NCBI GenBank assembly: GCA_928212115.1
Contig: CAKMRJ010005634.1
Location: 262,579,530 to 262,643,529, forward strand
Source of the DNA: Lactuca virosa
Lineage: Eukaryota > Streptophyta > Magnoliopsida > Asterales > Asteraceae
Reading direction: 5' to 3'
Length of the DNA stretch: 64,000 bases
Numbering within the stretch: the stretch's first letter is position 1; each line of letters starts with the position of its first letter. Position numbers and translations under genes: made by a program. A model generated the notes under the pieces. The model saw only the letters and a list, made by a program, of their open reading frames with translations. It did not search any database and was not told where the DNA came from. Shown here in pieces: positions 34,141 through 45,425 of this stretch.

Positions 34141-36225
34141 CTGCGAAAATTAAGCAGATTTAGGAACCCGAAGTTGCTTGGGTCCTTGTGAGCCTTTTAC
34201 AGAAGAGGCAAAAGTAATTTCAAAATCAACCATATAGGTACGTTTTACTAATGTGGTCTCATCTTTCTTAGTGATGGTGAAAGATTTTATTCTTTTATCT
34301 TTTTGGTTCGTTTCTTTTGAAAAATGTTGTTTTTGCTTATTTTTTATTTGATTCTTTGCGAACCCTTTTTCAACTTTCTTCGAGTTAGTTTTCTATTTCT
34401 TGGATGGAACTTTAGGATATGGAACTAACTTTTCTTTTCCTTTAGCTTCTTTGGATGAAGCTTTCGTGGGTTGAGAGTGATGAGGTTTTGGCTTCTCCAC
34501 AGGCTTCTTTAAAAAGTAGGTTTTTGACTGACTTTCTGTTTGGAGTCCTATGGACTACGAAAGTGACAGTGTGAAGATTGTATGGGGTTTGCATGCGAAG
34601 GGGATTTCGCATTTCGATTGAAAGATTTTTCATTGTGAACATAGTTGCGATTTTGGGATTGCCAAAATTGCTTCCTTTCATTGAGATTTCTTTGATATCT
34701 CACATTCCTTTGCCGTTTTTCAGCTGCAAGTTGCTCTGAGGACTTGTGGATGTTTGCACTTGGTTTCACCTTTCTCACGTGAGATTCGTCCTTCACTAAT
34801 TTTGGTTCGCTTTGAATGTCCTTGGTTCCACTTGGACTTCCTTTCTCATAGCTTGAGAGATTTTTCATTGGTTCTGCCACATATCTTCCTTTCACTCTCC
34901 AAGAAGTCTTTGCTGACAAACCTATGGTTTTGTCTGCATTTTCTAATGGAACAGACCAAAAATACTCATCACATCCATCTTTATTATCGTCGTCTACGAG
35001 TGACATTAATTCAACTGTTTGGTTTTTATCCAATCCTTTAGTAGCAAATATTTGATTAGGGACAGTTTGCACTTTGGGAAAAACCGTTGCTTTAGCTTTT
35101 AAAATTTCAGGTTTATTTTGAGAGATATGTGCGAACTCAACTGAGTTTTCTGAGATTAAAGCTTTCGCAGGTTCAGATTCATTTTTCACAAATTCTGAGC
35201 AATCAACCTCATCCTCTACAGAGATTTCGCTCATATCACTGTCCTCATCGAATTCAGATGTATTTTCAACATTGATTATATTATATGAACTCAATTTGGC
35301 ACTTAATGAGTCGAATCTTTGTATAGTATCATATTTTATTTTCTTCTTGTCATTTGTATCCAACAGTTGTTTTAACATGTTTTTATGGTCTTTGGACTTA
35401 ATGTATGATTCAATTCTTTCCAGTCCTAGCCTGTAAGCATCAGAAGTTTCGTCAGACGAAACTATCGATTCGCATTTATAACAATCGGTGTCGATTTCGT
35501 CTTCCATTAATTTATGAAATGGCAAGATCATCTTGTGAATTTTCTTACCAATCTCACAATCAAGGTGCAACTGAGTGATATTGAAATAAAGCCTTTTAGC
35601 AATTAAACAAAAAATTTTACATTGTTTCAAAAACATTAAATTGTCTCGTTGCAAATAAATCAATTGATCCCTATACTTAGACAAATCCGAATCGATCTTC
35701 TCTATCCATATGCGCCTCTCATCGCTTTTCGACAAAACCCAGCTAATTTTGTCAGTTAGGTTAGACTTTGTCAAACGAGTTCTTTTTAAACTATTACTAA
35801 TGCTTGAAAAGGTGAATTTTAGGTCATTTAATTCAGTTTCGTATCTAGACACAGGTATATTGAGACATTCAAGAATTAGATTTACCTTGTTGATCAGCTG
35901 TTCGCACTCATTGATTTGTTCAGGACCTGGTCTTACTGTGAAATAGTTATCATCTCCTCCTCCACTCTCAATGGCATTTCCCTACATCTGTGACCTTTCG
36001 TTTGTCACCATCAAACATCTTCCTCCAAACTGCGAACTCTCTTCTTTCTCAATGAACGCACTGCCATGCGTGGGCCTACGAACTTCATCATCTTCAGAGT
36101 CTGTTGACCAGACCTCAACTCCTCCAAACTCGTTTTTAGCAACATTTTCCCGCACAATTAAAGCAACCATAGAGTTATCAGCATTCTTTTTCTTCTTGAT
36201 CTCCTCTAGCTTTCGCATGTAGTAT
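34141..36225 (-). pseudogene. Copia 1 long gag-protease linker, coiled-coil rich
   Basis: The 434-codon frame (34548-35852) continues in the same frame from 36218, broken by one TAG at 35982-35984. The first half has predicted coiled coils (SRYETELNDLKFTFSSISNS, MSEISVEDEVDCSEF); the second half is basic with AAEKRQRNVRYQRNLNERKQ. Long linkers of this kind between the Gag zinc knuckle and protease occur in Sireviruses and may mediate protein contacts; the exact role is unknown. Below 34548 the frame is lost to shifts. Confidence 0.72.
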
Positions 36226-37320
36226 GCCTCATCATCTTCTCCTTCCTACTTCTCGTTTAACCTTCTCAGCATGCACTCCTTGGCCAAATGATTTTTGCCA
36301 TGACAATAATTGCAGTCATAGTCTGAGTCTCCCACGAGCTTCTTTTCCTTCTTTTCCTCCTCCTTTTGAGAACCATTTTTATTTTCCTCTTTCACTTTTT
36401 CAGAACTATAGTTGCCCTGCAAGTTTTGGTTCTTGTTTGAGGGAACTTTTTCCTTGTGAACCGCTTAGGATTTGAAACCATTAAATCATATTCCTCGTTT
36501 GTAAGCTCGCATTCAGAATGATCGGACTCAGACCCATCCTCTGCAATTGTCTTGTTCTTCGAAACGAGAGCCCGAGATCCCATTCTAGAAACAACTTTCG
36601 TTTCTTTTATCACCTCACTTTCGTGTGCCTTCATAATTCCAACAAGCTTGGCTAAGGTATAGTTTTTAAACTGCTCATGCGTTTTGACGGTAGAAACCCC
36701 TGCCATCCACTCAGGTCTAAGCCTATTCATGAGCGTAACCTCCGTTCAATTACTTCTCGTCCAATACCATGTTTCATCATCTTACTCAGAAGATGATTAT
36801 ATCGATTAAAAGTTGAACTTAAACTTTCTTCAGGATTTTGTGCAAAGGCACCAAACTCTGAAAGCAAGATTTTTTGAGTAGAATGCTCGAGATCTGCATC
36901 AGTAGAGTAAAGTTCCTTGAACCTATCCCAGATAGCTTTTGCAGTGTCACACGAGCTAACAAGACCAAAGGTATCAACTGGCAAGGGGAATCGAATGATC
37001 CTCATTGCTTTAACATTGTTGATTAGCTTTTCTTTCTCATCCTGAGGAACGTCTTTTACATCAAGAAGCAGATGGTTGTATTGCTTTTGAGTTTTAATAA
37101 CCCTTTTGGTTTCAGTATGAACAAATGCACCTAGAGTGACGGCTTCCCAGATTAAATAACCGTTATCCTCTAGGCCGAGAACGTAATCTTCGAAGTAGAG
37201 TGCCTAAACTTCATACTCATTGGGAAAGAGAATAGGGATCCTTGTTGTCGATCCAATGCTGCTTAAGAAATTTATGGAGTTGATGTGAGAATCATCGTGC
37301 TACATGATGATGAGATCTTT
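36226..37320 (-). pseudogene. gag: Copia 1 gag with zinc knuckle
   Basis: Gag core on the minus strand: VTLGAFVHTETKRV (~37100), then PVDTFGLVSSCDTAKAIWDR (36727-37005), LLSEFGAFAQNPEESLSSTF, then NRLRPEWMAGVSTVKTHEQF in another frame (36392-36730). The shift near 36745 is a single-base change. A CX2CX4HX4C zinc knuckle (CNYCHGKNHLAKEC) lies at 36273-36314. The gag start is probably near 37315, with an in-frame stop at about 37204. Gag packages the RNA in cytoplasmic particles. Confidence 0.8.
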
Positions 37321-37484
37321 AAAACCTGTTAAGAATCAGACGTCTAAAACTAAAGCAGTTTAGGGTAATATCGAGATTGCTAAACAACATCAAGAACACA
37401 GTAATGGTTGTTACGCTAGATCCAATATTAACAGAAACCCTAAAAGCTCTTAAACAGAAGAGATGTGTATTTATTACATAGTAT
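37321..37484 (-). other. Copia 1 leader
   Basis: Short non-coding segment between the PBS and the probable gag start. Nothing else is seen in it. Confidence 0.55.
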
Positions 37485-37499
37485 CCCGCTATGATACCA
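37485..37499 (-). other. Copia 1 primer binding site
   Basis: Minus strand TGGTATCATAGCGGG, two bases from the LTR end. It resembles the initiator Met site with a G-to-T change at position 9. Confidence 0.7.
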
Positions 37500-37501
37500 A
37501 T

Positions 37502-37801
37502 TGTTAGGATTAAATATCCTTGAATGATCGATTAGACTCAAACAGATTAAAGCAAGAACACGACAATGACTCAAAATATGTTGAATGATTAAAATATCAC
37601 GCCTCAGAAGAACTCGATGAAGAATTGCTACTGTAGATGCGTGATTAGCGTTACAAGCTAATATCAGAGTTACCAAAACACGGTGCATGCATGCATCTTA
37701 AGTAATCTAACCCTAGATAACAAATACGGGATGATAGGCCCAACCCATTTACAAAACAGTCTATACATAAGGCACAATGACGCAACACAATATACCCAAC
37801 A
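37502..37801 (-). repeat. Copia 1 5' LTR (300 bp)
   Basis: On the minus strand it starts TGTTGGGTATATTGTG at 37801 and ends TTTAATCCTAACA at 37502, next to the PBS. The partner LTR has not been found, so a target duplication cannot be tested (right flank ATACT). Confidence 0.7.
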
Positions 37802-38424
37802 ATACTGTAACATTTTGTTCTCTTCTTTTCATATTCTAAACTTTTGTTCTCCTCTAGCCAAACTCTTCTACCCTATCCTCATCTCACCTAATCTTATCTA
37901 CTTTGTTCTTATTAGTTCTCATACTCTTACCCTATCTCATCTCATGCCTTCTCGTCTCTTCTCATACTCATCTTGTACTTTATCTTCACCTCTTCTCATA
38001 TTATTCTCATTTCATCTCACATTATTCTTTTCTCATCAACTGCTCTCATGTTTTCTTTTACTATTCTCATACTCTTCTCAGTTTTACTCTCTATTTTCAT
38101 CTTCTGAAAATTTGCCATTCTATTCTTATTTAGACCTAAACAATCTAATCAGGTAACATACCACATTTGACATATTGGGTAACAACATAACTTTATATTA
38201 TCGGGGCACAATTATCTAGCTTAGTCCCTACAATTTGATCCATTGTGGATCTATTGGCAACATATCTTTTTGTGCATCCTTTATGGATTGCAATGATCCC
38301 ATACAGATCCTACACACTTAATCTCTCACGGATTATATACCAAGGTTCTTTAGAGGAACTATCTTACTTTGTTCCATTCATGGAACTCATTTCTCAATCT
38401 TCTCTAACAAGACATATTCTTATT
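37802..38424. other. Pyrimidine-rich non-coding stretch
   Basis: A CT-rich region (about 37800-38150) and AT-rich filler without a gene. The 157-codon frame at 37683-38156 is low-complexity Leu/Ser/Tyr from the pyrimidine bias. It may be the outer part of the Copia 4 LTR or older flanking DNA. Confidence 0.5.
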
Positions 38425-39450
38425 CCCACATGAATCATCTATACACATTCTCGAAGGAATCATAATATCATTCCTGTATGAATCATAATATCATTCCCGA
38501 AGGAATCGTCATCTCATTCCTGAAGGAATCATAATCTCATTCCTTTATGAATCATAATCTTGTTCCCGAAGGAATCATAATCTCATTCCCATACGGATGA
38601 TAATCTTATTCCTAAACGAATCATAATTTGATTTCCGAAGGAATTATAATCTCATTCTCGTATGAATCATAATCTTATCCCCAAAGGAGTATTCATAATC
38701 TAATTCCGGAAGGAATCATAATCTCATACCCTAAGGAATCATAATCACATCCCTAAAGCAATCATCTTTCTACTGTTCTCCTAATCTTTCATGTGAATGC
38801 TATGGTCCTACCATAGTCTTGTGCATCACATGTCATATAATATTCTATCTCATTATTTTATTAAGATATCTCTTACTATCAAATCTAGTATTTAACTCCT
38901 TAACTACTTAATATAAATCTTCATTTACTAACATGTAGGTATTCGAGACAATACCCTTAATATATAAACACACATATATACTCCTTCACAAGATTATAAT
39001 ACATACAATCATACTCTATCTTCATTTATTAACTCGTAGGTATTTAACATAATACCATTAACATCTAATCATGCCTTCATACTCATTTACAATATTATAG
39101 TTCATAAAATCATATTGTCTCTTTATCTAATACGTTGTGGGTGTTCAATATAATCCCATTTACATATAATCATACATTCGTAATGTTAAAGCAAAAAGTG
39201 ACCCTCTTAAACTTAAAGATGTGTAGTTCCATCTTGCTACCGTATCTCTTCTGGCAACCGCAATCAGTTTGCCACCGCAACGGGTGTTTGTATACCGGAG
39301 TTGAACCGCAATCTCTCTACCACAGTGAAGACTTCTTGGTTACATCAACTGACTTAGTGTGTTAGCATTACATTGTCTAGTGAACCTTGCATGATCACTT
39401 ATACTCAGTAGTTCATTATTGTTTATTCAAGATGTAACTTTATGGAACTC

Positions 39451-39458
39451 TATAAATA
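39451..39458 (+). promoter_or_regulatory. TATA box of Copia 4 repeat unit 1
   Basis: CTCTATAAATAGAGTC, itself a palindrome-like context, followed by CTCAGTCTTCATA as likely start region. Confidence 0.6.
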
Positions 39459-40502
39459 GAGTCTCAGTCTTCATATATTTTTACATCCCTTTACCACTTC
39501 TTCTTATCATATCTCTTAACGATCTTTCTGAACTTTCATTTTCTCATTCCTTTATGAATCATAATCTTGTTCCCGAAGGAATCATAATCTCATTCCCATA
39601 TGGATCATAATCTTATTCTCGAAGGAATCATAATCTCAGTCCCATATTGATCATAATCTTATTCCTAAAGGAATCATAATTTGATTCCCAAAGGAATTAT
39701 AATCTTATTCTTGTATGAATCATAATCTTATCCCCAAAGGAGTATTCATAATCTAATTCCTGAAGGAATCATAATCTCATACCCTAAGGAATCATAATCA
39801 CATCCCTAAAGCAATCCTCTTTCTACTGTTCTCCTAATCTTTCATGTGAATAATATGGTCCTACTATAGTCTTATGCATCACATGTCATATAATATTCTA
39901 TCTCATTATTTTATTAAGATATCTTCTACTACCAAATCTAGTACTTAACTCATTACCTACTTAATATAAATCTTCATTTACTAACATGTAGGTATTCGAC
40001 ACAATACCCTTAATATATAAACACACATATATACTCCTTCACAAGATTATAATACGTACAATCTTACTCTATCTTCATTTATTAACTCCTAGGCATTTAA
40101 CATAATGTCATTAACATCTAATCATGCCTTCATAATCATTTACAATATTATAGTTCATAAAATCATATTGTATCTTTATCTAATACGTTGTGGGTGTTCA
40201 ATATAATCCCATTTACATCTAATCATACATTCGTAATGTTAAAGAAATAAGTGACCCTCTTAAACTTAACGATGTACAGTTCCTCTTGCTACCGTATCTC
40301 TTTTGGCTACCGCAATCAGTTTGCCACCGCAACGGGTGTTTGTCTACCGGAGTTAAACCGCAATCTCTCTACCGTAGTGAAGACTTCTTGGTTACATCCA
40401 CTGACTTAGCGTGTTAGCATTACATTGTCCAGTGAACCTTGCATGGTCACTTAGAGTAAGTAGTTCATTATTGTTTATTCAAGATGTAACTTTATGGAAC
40501 TC

Positions 40503-40510
40503 TATAAATA
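40503..40510 (+). promoter_or_regulatory. TATA box of Copia 4 repeat unit 2
   Basis: Same TATAAATAGAGTCTCAGTC block, 1,052 bp after the first. Confidence 0.6.
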
Positions 40511-41544
40511 GAGTCTCAGTCTGCATATATTTTTACATCCCTTTACCACTTCTTCTTATCATATCTCTTAACGATCTTTCTGAACTTTCATAAGCTCATT
40601 ACTTTATGAATCATAATCTTGTTCCCAAAGGAATCATAATCTCATTCCCATATGGATCATAATCTTATTCTCGAAGGAATCATAATCTCATTCCCATATT
40701 AATCATAATCATATTCCTAAAGGAATCATAATTTTATTTCCGAAGGAATTATAATCTTATTCTCGTATGAACCATAATCTTATCCCCAAAGGAGTATTCA
40801 TAATCTAATTCCTGAAGGAATCATAATCTCATACCCTAAGGAATCATAATCACATCCCTAAAGCAATCCTATTTCTACTGTTCTCCAAATCTTTCATGTG
40901 AATGATATGGTCCTACCATAGTCTTATGCATCACATGATATATAATATTCTATCTCATTATTTCATTAAGATATCTTCTACTATCAAATCTAGTACTTAC
41001 CTCATTAACTACTTAATCTAAATCTTCATTTACTAACATGTAGCTACTCGACACAATACCCTTAATATCTAAACACACATATATACTCCTTCACAAGATT
41101 ATAATACATACAACCATACTCTATCTTCATTTATTAACTTGTAGGTATTTAACATAATACCCTTAACATCTAATCATGCATTCATATTCATTTACAACAT
41201 TATAGTTCACAAAATCATATTTTATCTTTATCTAATACGTTGTGGGTGTTCAACATAATCCCATTTACATCTAATCATACATTCATAATGTTAAAGCAAA
41301 AAGTGACCCTCTTAAACTTAACGCATCTTGCTACCGTATCTCTTTTGGCTACCTCAATCAGTTTTCCACCGCAACGGGTGTTTGTCTACCGGAGTTGAAC
41401 CGCAATCTCTCTACCGGAGTGAAGATTTGTTGGTTACATCAACTGAGTTAGCGTGTTAGCATTACATTGTCTAGTGAACGTTGCATGGTCACTTAGATTC
41501 AATCGTTTATTATTGTTTATTCAAGATGTAGCTTTATGGAACTC

Positions 41545-41552
41545 TATAAATA
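41545..41552 (+). promoter_or_regulatory. TATA box of Copia 4 repeat unit 3
   Basis: Same block again, 1,042 bp after the second. It is about 400 bp upstream of the LTR end, so it is the best candidate for the promoter of genomic RNA. Confidence 0.65.
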
Positions 41553-41956
41553 GAGTCTCAGTCTTCATGTATTTTTATATCCCTTTACAACTTCTTCTTA
41601 TCATATCTCTTAACGATCTTTCTGAACTTTCACTCGGAAATACAAAGATCATTTTCTCATATATCTATCTTGCTTATTATATTCGAAGATCCTATTCACC
41701 TTAAAATGATCACACATACTAACTTGTGTTTGAATGCAAACCTCGTTATGAATTAGTTTGGTTTATACTTGATATAACTTATTGTCATTTATATTTCCTT
41801 TACATTTCAGCACTTTATATTTCTGCAACTAACTGTCCAACAAATCTAAATTATTATTGTTGAGCTTATATGATCCCTTGGGATTAACTAATTCCGCAAC
41901 TCTTATCTTGTACTAACGTTTGTTCAAGTGTTTTTCCCAAGTCTTCTCTGAACAAT

Positions 41957-41968
41957 TGGTATCAGAGC
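41957..41968 (+). other. Copia 4 primer binding site
   Basis: TGGTATCAGAGC, two bases after the LTR end. Initiator Met tRNA type. Confidence 0.87.
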
Positions 41969-42069
41969 GAAAGTGGTTGCTTTTTAAACAAAACTCTGAT
42001 TTTGAAAATCCTTCTATACCGCTAAAGCTCATTCTTCTTACAAAAAACAAAAACAAAAACAAAGGAAAT

Positions 42070-42467
42070 ATGGCACAAGCTTTATCATTGAACGTTTCCA
42101 AAACTGTTGGAGGCTCGAACAGAGAACCAATACTTGTTGCAAATGAATACCACCGTTGGTTACAGAGAATGGAAAGGTATCTTAAGAGGATCGTAAGAGA
42201 TGTGTGGAGATCCGTGGAAGAAGGACCGCATGTCCCTGTCCTAACTCCTGTTCAAGCAGATGGTGCTCAAGCATGACTAGGTGGAGGTCCAGCCGCAATA
42301 AATCGACCAACCAAAGATGATCTTGACAAAATGGAGAATGCTGCCATAGCCTTCTATGAAATCTCTTGTGGTGTTGCTCCTGATAACTTTGACATCATCA
42401 TCAACTACCAATATGCTAAGGAAATATGGGATGTGCTCAAGAATCTTTATGAAGGGTCTGAGCAAGC
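42070..42467 (+). pseudogene. gag: Copia 4 gag, N-terminal fragment
   Basis: The frame begins MAQALSLNVSKTVGGSNREP, followed by NEYHRWLQRMERYLK and a stop at 42274-42276. It continues in the same frame with NRPTKDDLDKMENAAIAFYE and YAKEIWDVLKNLYEGSEQA, the Gag (UBN2-type) core of a Sirevirus. At 42468 it is joined to a piece of Copia 2 LTR; the rest of gag, including the zinc knuckle, is missing up to 56669. Confidence 0.75.
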
Positions 42468-42606
42468 TCAGGAGAAACCCTAAAAGAGCCGATTTCTAGA
42501 GCAAGCTACCCTTTCTTCTCTTTCTCATATTCATCCTCTCACTCAAGGTGTTTGTGAGCCATTAGAGGTACTACACTTGTGGTACTTATTCTCAAGAGCA
42601 AAGGAA
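42468..42606 (+). repeat. Remnant of the Copia 2 5' LTR
   Basis: Matches 56335-56470 of the 3' LTR (GGAGAAACCCTA, then TTTCTAGAGCAAGCTACCCT and TGTTTGTGAGCCATTAGAGG). Both sides of the LTR are lost, including the predicted splice donor and the PBS. Confidence 0.85.
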
Positions 42607-43173
42607 AATGTGAAAATGATGCTAGTCCATGAAAAATGTGAAAATGATGCTAGTCCATGAAATTGCACTTTGCACCTTGCCAAGTCGTTAGTGGAGCGTG
42701 TGTGGATAACCGGAACACTAATTTTGGACTAGCAAGAGTGCCAAAGGGTAGCTCAATGTTTATCATAGATTAATGGAGCGTGTGTGGTTAACCGACACAT
42801 TAATTAGGTGATAAATGACATCGAGAGTACCAAACACATTTGCATGGTTATTCACACCTTGTTTGTGATCGTCGGTATCCCAGTCACAAACTTGAAGGGC
42901 ATAATCGAGATTTAAACATGCCATTGAAAAGACCAATGAATCTCAAAAGAATCTAGGAGTTTCAATTCATTTAAAACTTAATATTCTTTTTCGTTTTTTA
43001 TGGTGGAAATTGGTAAATCGTAATTTACCTACTTTCAAATTACTTGCAATTAGATTACAACATCCCTTTTCTAAATTGTAAATAAGTGTGTTGGGTCCTA
43101 GCCCTAATTTTTCATTTGGGTGTTGAATTGGGGATTCTTATCTAATCTAAACTTTGTCTCTTTTCCTTTTCAG
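42607..43173 (+). other. Copia 2 leader with duplicated 26-bp motif
   Basis: Non-coding leader. TGGAGCGTGTGTGG plus a following TAACCG box occurs at 42692-42718 and 42774-42799. The same pair with the same spacing is found in Copia 3 (52951-52976, 53034-53059). A 25-bp direct repeat (AAAATGTGAAAATGATGCTA) lies at 42605-42660. The leader ends TTTTCCTTTTCAG, a splice-acceptor consensus, right before the gag ATG. Confidence 0.7.
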
Positions 43174-44033
43174 ATGTCTACTTTAAACAACAACGCTTCT
43201 GGCTCCAACCCTTCTGGCTCTTTCTCCCTCATGAACTTATGTGGGAGGGTGATCTTTGATGGATCCAATTTTCACGATTGGATTCACAACATCCGCATGG
43301 TCACCCACTACGAGGACAAGGAGTATGTTCTCGAAAAAGATCTGAACGAGATTGACCATAACACTACTACTCCTAAGCAAATCGTTCACTATGATGCTCA
43401 TGAGAGGTACGCAACAAAGGTGTCGTGTATCATGCTTGCGACCATGACTGCCGAACTCCAAAAGTCCTAGGAGGACTACTATCCTTACGAGATGCACCAA
43501 GACTTGATGGAAAGGTACCATCAAAGTGCTAGGCAGGAAAGGTACGAGATCATCGCCTCCATGATTACTACAAAGATGAAGGATAGAGAGTCCATCACGG
43601 CCCACTTACAAAAGATGCAGAGATTTGTGGACCGCTAGCTGAAGTTGAATGTAAACTTCGATGAAGAGTTGGCCATTGATATTATCCTACACTCTTTGCC
43701 TCCTTATTATGATCAGTTTCGAATGACGTATCATATGAACAAGGAGGAAGTCACTCTAAGTAAGCTTCAAGGCCTACTAAGAACTGTTGAGAGTAGTTTG
43801 AAAGGAAAGTCTGTTGCACCCACTCCTACCGCTGTTGCCCCTATCTTGGCAATTAGACAAGGGAAAGGAAAGAAGAGGAAGGCTCCTTCTAAGAGCCACA
43901 AGGAAAAGTCCCACGATGGATCCTCTTCTAGTGGGACCAAAGGTGGTTCTGTTGCTCCGTCATCAAATCCAAAGGATGCAGAGTGCTTCCACTGTCACGC
44001 TAAGGGAATTGGAAATGAAGCTGCCCTAAATAC
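43174..44033 (+). pseudogene. gag: Copia 2 gag
   Basis: Starts at ATG 43174 (MSTLNNNASGSNPSGSFSLM). The Gag core includes FDGSNFHDWIHNIRMVTHYE, ATMTAELQKS followed by a stop (43468-43470), then YHQSARQERYEIIA, a stop at 43636-43638, and ELAIDIILHSLPPYYDQFRM. The zinc knuckle CFHCHAKG is scrambled by a shift where Copia 3 has CFYCHEKSHWKRNC. Confidence 0.83.
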
Positions 44034-45425
44034 TTGCAGGACATCAAGGATGGGAAGATAAAGCCCACCTTCGCAGGTATTTACAAAATTCAATCTAACA
44101 ACTCATCACATGTTATTTCTTGGGTCATTGATATAGGATGTGGTTTTAACATTTGTTCTGATTTGCAGGGTCTAAGAAGAAGTAGGGATGTGGAGCACGG
44201 GAAGATGAACTTGATCATGGGGAATAGGAAAGTGTCTCCTGTCACCAAGATTGGAGTTTATTCTTTATTGCTTAGTTGTAGGTTACGATTAGATTTGAAC
44301 AATTGTTGCTACTCGTCGGAAATAGCGAGAAACATTATTTTTTTTCATGGTTTGTACAGACAATGTTTTAGATTTTCATTTAATAATGAAATTGCTTCTA
44401 TAAATGCTTTCTATAATGGTACTTTTTATTTTGAAGCATTGCGTTGTAATGGAGTATCTGAAACTGTGAATGTTGTAGATAACTTAGGAAATAATGTGTT
44501 GCATATTGATTCGTCCAATCGTTTCGACAAAGCATGCTGGAGGCATTGTCGTCTTGGACATGTCAACAAGAAACGCATAGCCCAACTCCAAAAGGATGGA
44601 GTGTTGGAGTCATTTAACCTTAGGGCCGATGACATGTGCGAGTCTTGTTTACTTGGGAAGATGACTAAGTCACCCTTTACTGGCACTTGTGAAAGGGGTG
44701 AGGGATTATTGGATCTCATACACACCGATGTGTGTGGGCCTTTTAGATCCACCATAAGGGATGCAAACCGCTTCAATGTGACTTTTACCGATGATTATAG
44801 CAGATATGGATATATCTACTTAATCAAGCATAAGTCAGAAACTTTTGAAAAGTTCAAAGAGTTTAAGCAAGAAGTGGAGAATCAATTGGGCAGGAAGATA
44901 AAGATGATCCGATCTGATCAAGGTGGTGAATAACATAGTATCGAGTTCCACCACTATCTTAAGGAATGTGGAATTGTTTCACAGTTAACGCCGCCTGGGA
45001 CACCACAACTAAATGGTGTAGCTGAAAGGCGCAATCGAACCTTGTTGGACATGGTTCATTCTATGATGAGTCGAGCTTCGTTACCTATCTCATTTTGGGG
45101 GTATACCTTAGAGACTGTCGCCCATATCCTTAATCTAGTCCCAACTAAAAAGGTTGCCAAAACACCTCACGAGATGTGGACGGGGAAAGTTCCCTCGTTG
45201 GTACATATCAAGGTTTGGGGTTGCGAGGCTTTCGTAAGACAAAAAACTCACGACAAACTCAAACCTCGTAGTGAGCGAGGTATTTTCATCGGCTACCTGC
45301 AGAATTCCTTTGTATATCTCTTCAATAGACCAAGTGACAATGTTGTCTTCATTGCTAGGAGAGGGGTTTCCGAGAGAGAGAGAGAGAGAACTAATATGCC
45401 AATAGGACAGTGGGAGGCAAATTGA
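44034..45425 (+). pseudogene. pol: Copia 2 protease and integrase
   Basis: The protease site reads SWVIDIGCG: the usual D-T-G is D-I-G, so the enzyme would be dead. Then the GAG-pre-integrase zinc site (HCRLGHVNKKRIAQLQ ... CESCLLGK), the integrase core with LIHTDVCGPF, RSDQGGE, a stop at 44931-44933, NGVAERRNRTLLDM and the tail with FIGYLQNSF. The same frame holds before and after the stop. It ends in an expanded GA run (45367-45390) that shifts the frame. Confidence 0.85.

Larger units (their letters stand above)
23185..37801 (-). mobile_element. Copia 1: Sirevirus-like Ty1/copia element, split
   Basis: On the minus strand from 37801: a 300-bp LTR, PBS, gag with zinc knuckle, a long coiled-coil linker, protease, integrase, a linker with WTRDHPK, reverse transcriptase and RNase H. 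Gypsy C (24472-32084) interrupts it between reverse-transcriptase codons. The long gag-protease linker and the TRDHP motif point to the SIRE/Maximus lineage. All reading frames carry stops or shifts and the 3' LTR is missing. Confidence 0.8.
38425..41954 (+). repeat. Copia 4 5' LTR region with three ~1.05 kb tandem units
   Basis: The LTR ends CTCTGAACA at 41954, two bases before a PBS. Three direct units follow one another: about 38487-39538, 39539-40590 and 40591-41632 (periods 1,052 and 1,042 bp). Each has an array of ~25-bp repeats (GGAATCATAATCTCATTCCC), an AT-rich middle, a cluster of CTACCGCAA/CTACCGGAG words and a TATA box. The left LTR end could not be placed, so LTR length is unknown. 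Confidence 0.75.

Noticed and set aside
37683..38156. 157-aa Leu/Ser/Tyr-rich ORF resembling a membrane protein
   Set aside because: Follows from a pyrimidine-rich stretch; no promoter or homology, and a shifted frame gives a similar composition.
38425..38770. Regular ~25-bp repeats that look like a CRISPR array
   Set aside because: No conserved repeat with unique spacers; it is a head-to-tail degenerate satellite in a plant LTR.
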